Positions 44,750 through 54,100 of a stretch of DNA of 64,000 nt are shown here, piece by piece (within the stretch, counting starts at the first letter, position 1; every line of letters begins with the position of its first letter). The notes below the pieces were generated by a model. That model was given only the letters and a program-made list of their open reading frames with translations. It was not told the origin of the DNA and did no database searches. Position numbers and translations under genes: made by a program. The stretch is from Bacteroidota bacterium (lineage in GTDB: Bacteria; Bacteroidota; Bacteroidia; Bacteroidales; JACABE01): positions 34,422 through 98,421 of the forward strand of contig JACABE010000012.1 in NCBI GenBank assembly GCA_013377005.1, read 5' to 3'.

Positions 44750-46180
44750 TTGCAGAACATGAATTTAGAAAATTTTTTAATAATGCGTCACGAATTAGTT
44801 TTAACAATAGTTACACTAATTCTTTTAATTGCTGAATTATCAATAAGTGATAAGAGCAAACATAAAATAATTCCAATTGCAATCGGACTTTTTACGATTA
44901 ATTTGATAATTGGTTTTTTACCAACTATTTCAGGTAGTTTATTTGGAGGAATGTATCAAACCACGGCACTACAAGTTACTATGAAAAACATTCTTAACTT
45001 GGGTGTATTGGTGGTTTTATTTCAATCAGTTAAATGGTTAAAAGAAGAAGAAAATAAAATTAAAATCAGTGAATTTTTCTTGATACTATTTTCTACTTTG
45101 ATAGGAATGCAGTTTATGATTTCATCAGGAAGTTTTCTGATGTTATATCTCGGACTTGAATTAGCGACTATTCCAATGGCCGCATTGGTTGCTTACGACA
45201 GATTACGCACAAAATCTGCTGAAGCCGGAGTAAAACTAATATTATCTGCTGCTCTTTCATCTGCAGTTTTACTTTTTGGAATATCATTAATTTACGGAAC
45301 TACAGGTTCTACATATTTTAATATTGTTGGTTCAGTTTTTACGAGCAATTCATTACAAACATTAGCATTTATCTTTTTCTTTTCTGGGATGGCTTTTAAA
45401 ATTTCATTGGTTCCTTTCCATTTATGGACAGCCGATGTATATGAAGGTGCTCCAATTAATGTAACATCATATTTGTCTGTAATATCAAAAGGTGCTTCTG
45501 CTTTTATTCTACTAATTGTATTGTTTACCGTTTTTAAAAACATTGTTGAAATCTGGCAAAATTTACTTTATGTAATTGCTGTGTCAACCATGACAATAGG
45601 TAATCTTTTTGCTATTCGTCAACAGAATATGAAGCGTTTCCTTGCATTTTCTTCTATTGCACAGGCAGGCTTTATATTACTTGGTTTAATGGGGGCAAAT
45701 ATTACTGGAATGACATCGGTTGTTTACTTTGTCTTTGTCTATATATTTTCAAATTTAGGAGCATTCGGTGTTGTGTCTGTAATCTATTATCAAACTAGTA
45801 AAGAAAATATGGATGACTACAACGGTTTATATCATACTAATCCTAAGCTAAGTTTAATAATGATGCTTTCATTATTTTCTTTAGCAGGAATTCCTCCTGT
45901 TGCTGGTTTCTTTGGTAAATTTTTCTTATTCACAGCAGCTGCAGCTTCTGGTTACTATTGGTTAGTATTTATCGCAGTATTAAATGCAACTATTTCGCTA
46001 TATTATTATTTATTAGTCGTTAAGGCAATGTTTATCAATAAAAATGATACTCCTATAGCCTACTTTAAAACAGATACTCCTGCGAAAATATCTTTGATTA
46101 TATGTGTAATAGGTGTATTTATAGTTGGTTTTATGAGCATATTTTATCAGTATTTCCAATCAATTGGGTTTGGAATATAA
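44750..46180 (+). CDS. nuoN: NADH-quinone oxidoreductase subunit N
   Basis: 476 residues, antiporter-like. Signature parts: LMLYLGLELATIPMAALVAY near 129-148, FKISLVPFHLWTADVYEGAP near 216-235 and SLFSLAGIPPVAGFFGKFF near 379-397. The first ATG is used; an ATG three codons on (44759) is also possible. It is the last gene of the operon and a terminator follows. Confidence 0.95.
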   Translation: MQNMNLENFLIMRHELVLTIVTLILLIAELSISDKSKHKIIPIAIGLFTINLIIGFLPTISGSLFGGMYQTTALQVTMKNILNLGVLVVLFQSVKWLKEEENKIKISEFFLILFSTLIGMQFMISSGSFLMLYLGLELATIPMAALVAYDRLRTKSAEAGVKLILSAALSSAVLLFGISLIYGTTGSTYFNIVGSVFTSNSLQTLAFIFFFSGMAFKISLVPFHLWTADVYEGAPINVTSYLSVISKGASAFILLIVLFTVFKNIVEIWQNLLYVIAVSTMTIGNLFAIRQQNMKRFLAFSSIAQAGFILLGLMGANITGMTSVVYFVFVYIFSNLGAFGVVSVIYYQTSKENMDDYNGLYHTNPKLSLIMMLSLFSLAGIPPVAGFFGKFFLFTAAAASGYYWLVFIAVLNATISLYYYLLVVKAMFINKNDTPIAYFKTDTPAKISLIICVIGVFIVGFMSIFYQYFQSIGFGI

Positions 46181-46247
46181 AGTTGATATATCTTTATAAA
46201 TGTAAAAAATTGCAAATGATTTGAAATTAATTTTTTGAAAGTCTTAG

Positions 46248-46291
46248 AAATGGTGCTTAATTATAAACCTTATAAAAATTAAGCACCATTT
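46248..46291. terminator. terminator after nuoN
   Basis: AAATGGTGCTTAATT at 46248-46262 pairs perfectly with AATTAAGCACCATTT at 46277-46291. It sits between the convergent nuoN and glycosyltransferase genes and can act both ways. Confidence 0.85.
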
Positions 46292-46294
46292 TTA

Positions 46295-47443
46295 TTAATC
46301 TTTTATTGTTCGCCCTTTCCACTGATAGCTTATAAAATTACTAATTATTCCAATTATTAATATATAAGGCAAATATAATATTTGTAAAGGTAAATAAAAT
46401 ATCAATAAATCTTTTCGATTTACAAACTTGGTTATACTGAGAATTATTGGAAAATCTATAACTACTTTTAACAAAAACAAATATAAAGTAATTAGTAAAA
46501 AATTATGATAAACTATTCCTATTAATAGAGTAAAAATAATAGAAGTGTTATAAGAAAATACAATTCCGGCAACTAATAAAATTGATAAATCTTTATACCC
46601 TTTTGTTTTAGAAGCCCATCTAATCCTTTGTTGAATAAATGCTGAAAGGTTTTTCATAGCATGTGTATAAACAATAGTGTTTTTATCATCTAATACAAAA
46701 ATACTATTCTTCCCAAAATGCTTTTTTATCTTTAATAATAGAAAAACATCATCTCCAGATGCAAAATGCTCATTTAAATCAAACCCATTAACTTCATCAA
46801 AAGCTTTTCTTTCATAAACTAAATTTGCACCATTACACATTATTGGATAGCCTGACTCTACAGCAGAAACACCAGAAGCAATTAGACTTAAAAATTCTAA
46901 ATTTTGCATTTTCTGAAATATGCTGTCATCATTAGAATAAGCAACAAAACCAACTATCATTTTAGCATTTGATTGAATATATAAATTTACAATTCCTGCA
47001 ACCCAATCACAACCAACAACACAATCAGCATCTGTTGTAATAATTAAATCACCTTTTGATAATTGTATTGCTTTTGAAATTGCAAATTTCTTATAGGTTT
47101 TTTTTACAGTATTATCTTCTATTCTGATAACTTTACAATTCAGATTGGAATTTTGATTTGCAAAATCTTGAACTACTTTAAAAGTATCATCAGTAGAAGC
47201 ATCATCTACAACAATAATTTCTATAAATTGATAAGGGTAAGTTTGATTTTTAATTGACTGCATCAATTCTAGGATACAATGTGATTCATTACGTGCTGGA
47301 ATAATAATACTTACATTTACAAATTTATCGAATTGATAATTTAATTGATTATAATTTATCTTTTTAAAATAATAAGCGTATAGAAGAATTAAAAAAGAAT
47401 ATGCTAAAGCAATAATAAACAATAATAAACTGAATATATTCAT
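46295..47443 (-). CDS. membrane glycosyltransferase family 2 protein
   Basis: 382 residues. One N-terminal helix is followed by the GT2 (GT-A) domain: VSIIIPARNESHCILELMQS, IIVVDDASTDDTFKVVQDF, the metal-binding ITTDADCVVGCDW, ASGDDVFLLLKIKK and the QQRIRWASKTKG motif typical of processive or polyprenyl-type enzymes. Three to four membrane helices close the protein. Sugar and acceptor are unknown. It starts one base after the stop of the flippase-like gene, suggesting they act together in envelope glycoconjugate export or synthesis. Confidence 0.88.
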   Translation of the reverse strand: MNIFSLLLFIIALAYSFLILLYAYYFKKINYNQLNYQFDKFVNVSIIIPARNESHCILELMQSIKNQTYPYQFIEIIVVDDASTDDTFKVVQDFANQNSNLNCKVIRIEDNTVKKTYKKFAISKAIQLSKGDLIITTDADCVVGCDWVAGIVNLYIQSNAKMIVGFVAYSNDDSIFQKMQNLEFLSLIASGVSAVESGYPIMCNGANLVYERKAFDEVNGFDLNEHFASGDDVFLLLKIKKHFGKNSIFVLDDKNTIVYTHAMKNLSAFIQQRIRWASKTKGYKDLSILLVAGIVFSYNTSIIFTLLIGIVYHNFLLITLYLFLLKVVIDFPIILSITKFVNRKDLLIFYLPLQILYLPYILIIGIISNFISYQWKGRTIKD

Positions 47444-47444
47444 A

Positions 47445-48473
47445 TTAAAAATGCTTGTTTTTATTGAAAAAATTTAATTTCAATACATAAAAATTACCAA
47501 TAAAAGCAGGTAGGGCAATGTTTATAAGCCATAAAAGAGAAGATGCTGCAATTACAGCAAATTTATAATTTACATGTAAATTTAACGATGTATTGAAATA
47601 ATAATCAAATACTCCCACAGCTACAGAACCTCTAATTCCAATCTCTGCTATTGCAATACTTGGAATAGCAGAAAGTATAAAATAAATTAAGGAAATAAGA
47701 AAAAATCCTTCAAAAATGGTCAAAGGCAATCCAAAAAAAAGTAATAATAAAAAAAACTGAAATGAAAATACAAAATATCGCAACATACTAAACAATATAA
47801 CATTTCTTAATTCAAAGAATTTAAAAAATGAAAAAACTCTCAGATAAGCTTTCATTTTCTTCCATCTGGATTTCAATAATATATTTAGCCAATTACTAAT
47901 AAAAGAAACATTAAAGTAAATTGAAAAAAATAAAAAATTAAAAATCAGAAGAAATCCAATAAAAATATATTCAAGATATGAAGGAAATGTGTTTTGTTTA
48001 GAGAGAAAAATTACAAAATAAATCACAATACTTATTGAACCCATTAATAATGTTATCATTAACTGACTCATACTACAAAGCAAAGTAATAAAAACTGCTT
48101 TCCATGGATTTGCTTTCTGAAGAATAAAGACTCTCCCTAAAAACTCCCCTACCCTATTTGGAGTGAATGTACTTACACTTAATCCGGCTAAAATTGCTTT
48201 TAATGCTTTTGCAAAAGAAATATTTTCAACTTTTTTGATTACATATCTCCATTTTAAAGCTTCGATACTCCAATTTATTACCATTAAAGTAGAAATAAGA
48301 AAAAGTAATAATATTGTTTTTTTTAAGCTATAATTTGAATAAAACAAGCTCAATAGTTTTTTATAATTTTCAACAAAAATTAATTGATAACTGATATATC
48401 CGAAAGAAGCAGTAATTATTACTAACTTTAGTAAGAAATTATAAGTTTTATTTAACTTTGTATTTTTAAACAT
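47445..48473 (-). CDS. flippase-like/lysylphosphatidylglycerol synthase-type membrane protein
   Basis: 342 residues with about eight to nine membrane helices. Family marks are ALKWRYVIKKVENISFAKAL near 70-89, GLSVSTFTPNRVGEFLGRVF near 92-111 and PSIAIAEIGIRGSVAVGVF near 268-286. The UPF0104/LPG-synthase TM family includes the flippase half of MprF; no aminoacyl-transferase domain is present. It starts 14 bases from the ruvC start on the opposite strand. Confidence 0.85.
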   Translation of the reverse strand: MFKNTKLNKTYNFLLKLVIITASFGYISYQLIFVENYKKLLSLFYSNYSLKKTILLLFLISTLMVINWSIEALKWRYVIKKVENISFAKALKAILAGLSVSTFTPNRVGEFLGRVFILQKANPWKAVFITLLCSMSQLMITLLMGSISIVIYFVIFLSKQNTFPSYLEYIFIGFLLIFNFLFFSIYFNVSFISNWLNILLKSRWKKMKAYLRVFSFFKFFELRNVILFSMLRYFVFSFQFFLLLLFFGLPLTIFEGFFLISLIYFILSAIPSIAIAEIGIRGSVAVGVFDYYFNTSLNLHVNYKFAVIAASSLLWLINIALPAFIGNFYVLKLNFFNKNKHF

Positions 48474-48487
48474 TTAATTTATTAAAA

Positions 48488-49054
48488 TTGATAACTGAAA
48501 AAATAATTTTAGGCATTGACCCTGGAACTACAATTATGGGCTATGGCATTATTAAACAAACTGGAAACAAAATTAGTTTTATAACAATGGATATTTTAAA
48601 ATTAGACAAATTTTCTAATCAGCCTATAAAACTAAAGAAAATTTTTGAAACTTGCTTAGATTTAATTGAAAAATATCATCCTGACGCATTAGCCCTTGAA
48701 GCTCCTTTTTATGGGAAAAATGTTCAATCAATGCTAAAACTAGGTAGAGCTCAGGGTGTTGCAATGGCAGCAGGTTTATATCGATCAATCCCAATTTTCG
48801 AGTATTCACCAAAAAAAATTAAACAATCAGTTACGGGTAATGGTAATGCTTCAAAAGAGCAAGTTGCATCAATGTTGCTAAAATTATTAAACTTAAAAGA
48901 AATTCCTACTCATTTAGACGCAACAGATGGCTTAGCTGCTGCAGTTTGCCATTTTTTCCAACGCGATATCGGAGGAGAAGAAGATTCATCCTTTACAGGA
49001 TGGAAAAGTTATTTATCAAAGAATCCTGAAAAGGAAATTAAAAAGTCGCTTTAA
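48488..49054 (+). CDS. ruvC: Holliday junction resolvase RuvC
   Basis: 188 residues. The four catalytic acids are Asp11 (LGIDPGTT), Glu71 (ALALEAPFYGKN), Asp144 and Asp147 (THLDATDGLAAA). RuvC cuts Holliday junctions during recombination repair; ruvA and ruvB are not in the window. The start is TTG at 48488; the next in-frame ATG (about residue 17) lies after the first catalytic Asp and is excluded. The stop codon lies inside the stem of the following terminator. Confidence 0.93.
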   Translation: MITEKIILGIDPGTTIMGYGIIKQTGNKISFITMDILKLDKFSNQPIKLKKIFETCLDLIEKYHPDALALEAPFYGKNVQSMLKLGRAQGVAMAAGLYRSIPIFEYSPKKIKQSVTGNGNASKEQVASMLLKLLNLKEIPTHLDATDGLAAAVCHFFQRDIGGEEDSSFTGWKSYLSKNPEKEIKKSL

Positions 49055-49073
49055 ATATTTAAAGCGACTTTTT
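49040..49073. terminator. terminator overlapping the ruvC stop
   Basis: AAAAAGTCGCTTTAAA at 49040-49055 pairs perfectly with TTTAAAGCGACTTTTT at 49058-49073. It includes the ruvC TAA (49052-49054). The convergent HIT gene ends at 49093, so it can serve both strands. Confidence 0.85.
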
Positions 49074-49092
49074 AATAGTTTCTAATTAAATA

Positions 49093-49491
49093 TTACTCTT
49101 CAAATTCTTTAGATATTTTATCAGCAATTAACTGAAATTCATCAGAAGAAAGCTTTAATTTCGGTTGTTTAAAATCCATATCATAAATAGAATTGATAGG
49201 AATTAAATGAATATGTGCATGTTTAACCTCAAGTCCAATAATTGTTAACCCAACTTTTTTACATGGAATTACTTTATTTATAGCTTTTGCTACTTTTTTA
49301 GCAAATAAGAAAAAATCTTTATACTCATCATCTTCAATATCAAAAACATAATCAGTCTCCTTTTTAGGAATAACTAAAGTGTGTCCTTTGGCTAAAGGTG
49401 AGATATCCAAAAAAGCATAAAAATATCTATTTTCAGCAATCTTATATGAAGGAATATCTCCATTTATTATTTTTGTAAAGATACTTGACAT
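49093..49491 (-). CDS. HIT family hydrolase
   Basis: 132 residues. It starts with SIFTKIINGDIPSYKIAEN, has DISPLAKGHTLVIPKKETDY and the histidine triad VKHAHIHLIPI near residues 109-119. HIT proteins hydrolyse nucleoside phosphoramidates or dinucleotides; the substrate is not given by sequence. It lies 11 bases downstream of greA. Confidence 0.93.
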   Translation of the reverse strand: MSSIFTKIINGDIPSYKIAENRYFYAFLDISPLAKGHTLVIPKKETDYVFDIEDDEYKDFFLFAKKVAKAINKVIPCKKVGLTIIGLEVKHAHIHLIPINSIYDMDFKQPKLKLSSDEFQLIADKISKEFEE

Positions 49492-49502
49492 AATCCTAAC
49501 AA

Positions 49503-49979
49503 TTAAATTCTACTTATTTCTATTATTTCGAAAGGAACAATACCAGCTGGAACCTGAACATCAACCTTATCCCCAACTTTTTTACCCAACAAACCTTTTG
49601 CAATTGGTGAAGTAACAGATATTTTCGCACTTTTCAAGTCAGCTTCACTTTCAGGTACTATTATATATTTCATAGCTACTCCATTTTTTAGATTTTTAAT
49701 AGTTACAGAGGAAAGTAATAACACCTTAGATGTATCTAATTTAGATTCATCTATTAAACGTGCATTACTAATTAGTTCTTGTAATTTAGAGATTTTTAAT
49801 TCCAAAAGACCTTGTGCTTCCTTAGCTGCATCATATTCGGCATTTTCAGATAAGTCTCCCTTATCACGTGCTTCTGCAATCATACGTGAAACAGCTGGTC
49901 TTTCGACTGTTATCATCAGAGTCAAATCATCTTTCAATTTTTTTAATCCCTCTTCGTTATAATAAGCAACATTTGACAT
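49503..49979 (-). CDS. greA: transcription elongation factor GreA
   Basis: 158 residues, standard. The coiled-coil hairpin with its acidic tip DLSENAEYDAAKEAQ (near 43-57) is followed by the C-terminal FKBP-like domain (SVTSPIAKGLLGKKVGDKVD near 122-141). GreA rescues backtracked RNA polymerase by stimulating transcript cleavage. Confidence 0.95.
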   Translation of the reverse strand: MSNVAYYNEEGLKKLKDDLTLMITVERPAVSRMIAEARDKGDLSENAEYDAAKEAQGLLELKISKLQELISNARLIDESKLDTSKVLLLSSVTIKNLKNGVAMKYIIVPESEADLKSAKISVTSPIAKGLLGKKVGDKVDVQVPAGIVPFEIIEISRI

Positions 49980-50009
49980 ATTGAATTTTACTTAATAATT
50001 AATAATACA

Positions 50010-50035
50010 AAAGACCCTTTTTACAAAGGGTCTTT
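50010..50035 (-). terminator. terminator after the PorV-like gene
   Basis: AAAGACCCTTT at 50010-50020 pairs perfectly with AAAGGGTCTTT at 50025-50035, loop 4. On the minus strand a short T-run follows. It separates the receptor/PorV operon from greA. Confidence 0.8.
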
Positions 50036-50083
50036 AAAAATATTCAAATTTTATAACCTATTTTTAAAATAAAAAGACAGGTA

Positions 50084-51142
50084 TTATAAATTTATTCTAG
50101 CACTAATAGTATGACATCCCTGCCATGGATCAGAAGCCCTATAAGAATAATCAATAGAAAAAGTTGATCCTTTTTCTTTATTTAATGGAGCTTGAATAGT
50201 AACACCAGCAGTTGGACCTGTTAATGCAGTAGTACGAGTAGCTTTTTCGAAAATACCTTTTTCATAAGTAAAACCAGCTCTTACCATCAAATACTGCATA
50301 AATCCATATTCAGCTCCTAACGTATATTGATCTTTTGAAAATGAATTAGAAGTAAAATTACCTGCTAAGGTTAATCTATGATCTTCATTAAAATTAAAAT
50401 CATAAGCTGCACCAATATTGACAAGAGAAGGTAATTCAAATTCACCTTGACGTTCTTCAATAGTATGTGAAATGGTTGAAGAATTTTGAGTTCCACTAAA
50501 AGAAAAACCATCACCGGAAAATGATAATGTTGGACCTACATTTTTTAAAGCAATTCCAAATTTAATATTATCAGTCGGACCAGTAACATATTGAATCCCT
50601 GCATCTATAGCAACTCCTTGAGCACTAACATTAGAAATAGATTCAGATATTATTTTTAAATTAATACCTCCATAAATACTATTTGAAAATGTTTTTGCAT
50701 AAGAAATTCCAATATTAATAAAAGATGGTTTGAAAGTTCCAATTCCTCCATCAGGCTGGTTTACTGTTCTAATTTGAATATCTCCAACATTCAAAGCCAT
50801 AATACTAAGACCTATAACTCCTGTTTCTCCAACTTTTGTAGAAAATCCAAAAGTTGAAATATTAATATCAGATCCTTTTAACCAGGATGTTTGAGAAAAA
50901 ATAACTTCAAATTTAGGAGTAAAAGCTAAACCCGCTATATTATTAAAACTTGCTTCCAAACCACGCGAATTTGCTGTATTTACACCTCCCCAACCTGAAC
51001 TTCTTGCCCAAGGATTGATAAGTAGTTCTGCAGCACCTGACTGTCCTACTCTATCTTCATTACCAGCTCTACCTTCTTTCGAAGAAACTATTGATAAAGT
51101 TATTAAAACCACCGGAATTAATAAGCGATATATTTTTTTCAT
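50084..51142 (-). CDS. PorV/PorQ family outer-membrane protein
   Basis: 352 residues. A signal peptide (cut near GRAGNED, about residue 26) is followed by AAELLINPWARSSGWGGVNT and EASFNNIAGLAFTPKFEVIF, typical of the PorV/PorQ (UPF0164) barrel family, and the protein ends in CHTISARINL. PorV shuttles type IX secretion cargo between the translocon and the attachment complex; whether this member is the general PorV or a dedicated paralogue is not decided. It lies 52 bases after the large secreted-protein gene, in the same direction, so they may form one system. Confidence 0.85.
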   Translation of the reverse strand: MKKIYRLLIPVVLITLSIVSSKEGRAGNEDRVGQSGAAELLINPWARSSGWGGVNTANSRGLEASFNNIAGLAFTPKFEVIFSQTSWLKGSDINISTFGFSTKVGETGVIGLSIMALNVGDIQIRTVNQPDGGIGTFKPSFINIGISYAKTFSNSIYGGINLKIISESISNVSAQGVAIDAGIQYVTGPTDNIKFGIALKNVGPTLSFSGDGFSFSGTQNSSTISHTIEERQGEFELPSLVNIGAAYDFNFNEDHRLTLAGNFTSNSFSKDQYTLGAEYGFMQYLMVRAGFTYEKGIFEKATRTTALTGPTAGVTIQAPLNKEKGSTFSIDYSYRASDPWQGCHTISARINL

Positions 51143-51194
51143 ACTCTTTCGGTTTATATATTATTATATAATTTATTATAACTCATTGATAGAT

Positions 51195-54100
51195 TTAGAA
51201 AGAATTTAAATCTGTTGGACGTAATGCACCAAACCATTTAACTGTTTTTTCTCCAATTCCATCAGCCTTTACATGAATTATGTATATACCACCTGAAATA
51301 GGGATATTAGCAAAATTTTTCAAATCCCAATCGATTGAAGTTAGAGCCTCTCCATTTCCAGAAGTTACACCTTGTTTATCTACACTAAATTGTCTAACTA
51401 ACGTACCAGTTAATGTATAAATAGTAACAATGCATTTCTGAGGTAAATTAATAATTCTAACTCTGTTATCAATTTGGGTTTCTTCATAATTTGAAAATGC
51501 ATAATAAGGATTAGGTACAACTCCTATTAAATCCAGTGCAGATTGAGCAATAGCATTAACACCTTTTTGTGTAGCTAAATCATCAGTATTAAACTGATAC
51601 ATTGGATAATTATCATTCTGCACTGTTGATGCTCCAACAGATGGTGTAGAATAATATCTTGCATAAGGTTTTGCTACTCTTAATCTAACTTTGGCATCAG
51701 TTGGTATTTGAGAAGGATCATCAAGACGTGGATAGGCTAATGGCATTGTAACCCACATTGCATTATAAAATACTGAACGTATTCTATTTGTACTACCACT
51801 CTTAAGATTTTGATATATCCATTCACCTTTATCATAGGCTGGACAGTTATCAAAAGCATCAGTTGAAAGTTGATTGTGACCCATTATATAAATATAGTGT
51901 TTACCTCCAAATACTAAAGTACTTCCATCAAAATAAGAAGAGGTTGGATTCCATTTCATATCATTTCCATTATGACCACCTAACCATGAATCTTCACCAA
52001 ACATAATATTTAGCCTTTCACCGGTAGCTACGTTAATTGCATAACCTGGAAACCAACCCATTCCCATTGGATGATTAACATCACCATCTGGAACTCCTTC
52101 TTTATTAACGGATGGACTTCTTCTTAATTGAAATTTTCTAGCACCACCTATTGATAAAGTATTATCTTCTCCCATTTCAAGAACTGGACATCTGGTCCAT
52201 TTTGATTTATCAGCAGTAAATACAACATCTACGCTACTCAAATTTGCAATTAAGTTACGAGGATTGCTATGATCACTCGGATCTCCGGCAAAAGAAATAT
52301 GCATCTGTTTGGTTGGATCTTCGTTATAGGCAGGACCATTTGGTTGAAATGAAGTAAAACGATAGGGAGCCCATGTTCCACCTAGAATTTTTTCATATTG
52401 TTCTTTTTTATCAAGGAAAAAATCTTGCTTACGCCCAGGATCTGTAGGACTAGGAACATCCTTAATATAATAATCTTCAATAGCATACTCAGTAGAAACA
52501 GCAGAAGATACAGAACCACATCTTATCCAGTTAAAACCAATTGTACTAGCATCCTGATCAGGTACACCAAATAACCATTGTTTAGTATTATCAGCATAGG
52601 TTAAGGTTGCTTCTAAAAATCCATCATCTCGCACAATATTTTCAATAGGTGCTTTAATATTTGTATCAAGTACATCAGCAGAAGTAGTTGCTAATTCACT
52701 CACTTGAGCAATAGAAACAGATAAGCCCAAATCTACAAAAATCTGTTCATTATTTACATTTATTGTAACTTCAGATTCGTCAATTAGTACTAAATTTCCA
52801 TTTTGGTCGGTATTATATAATTTCCATTTCGAATCAGATAAATCTCTTTGAATACCTGGGGAAAATTTAATCGTATAATTTCCTGGTTTAACATTTAAAG
52901 GATCTACAACTTTTACATTGATTGGTCCACTATTATTTTGGTATACTGGATTTTCAACAATATAAGAAGATCCTGTTTGAGACATCAATGCATCAATACT
53001 TGCTTGTGTTAAATCGATTATTAAATTTCCGTTACCCTGGCCTTCAATTCTTTTAATTTTAGGCGTAGAACCATAAGTGGCATTTATTTGCGTACCATTT
53101 GCTTCCGGAGATGTAATATGAGGGATGGCTGTAATTGAACGAATTTCACCGGAAGCAGATTTTCTTCCAGCTAAATAAGGTTCTTTTTGTCCATCCAGAC
53201 CATCAGATAAAGAAGGATCATATTTTTTATACTGATTATAAGCATAAGCAATAGCAATATAATAATATTTCTTATGATTTACCAAACGTTTATCGCCTGA
53301 AGCAAATTCATCTTCCGTAATTTTGAATGTATGAGAAATTCCTAAATTGGCACCATTAACTTTTTCAACAGGAACTAAAGCACCGTTTAAATTATCAGCT
53401 TTGTTATAGTTAATAAGTTGCCCTATAGAATTTTCATCAGAATCAAAATTTTTCAAGTCACACTGTTTGACTAATCTTGCTTTAGAAAGATCTGCTAAAT
53501 CAGCAATAGAAACAGTAGCATCAGCCAATTGATAAATTTGATATCCTTCAAATTTATAATATCTATCATTTAAAATAGTATCATTTTTTGTAATAGTAGT
53601 ATGAATAGTGGTATCTCCACTTTGCGATGTAATAGTATCTGTTAAGGTTGTTAATACACTTCTTTCATTGATTCTAACATCTAATTCTTTGTATTTTTCT
53701 TTTTCATTATTTGAACCTTTTCTGTTAGAAATAAAAAGTATTAATTCTCTGTCTAATTCTTTAACAGTTAAATCTGGAGCATCAGGTCCATCCAATACTT
53801 TAAAACAATTATCAAATAAAGCCTGACATTTGTCATCAACTTCTCTTAATAATTTCACTGATGCAAAAGGACCTCCCGTTGGTGCTTTTGCCCAAGGAAT
53901 CCCGACAGTAACATAGTTAACAGCGCCTGGCTTTAAAGTAAAAGGACCTGCAGATTGCATAAAACGTCTATCACCAGGAGCATTATTAGCAGTTTGTTCA
54001 TTCCAAAGAGCACCTGGTACGGTTACACCACCTGTTCCAAGAAATAATGGATCGGTATTGTCAGGAAACATAAAGTCACATTGTACACCACCAAGAGTTG

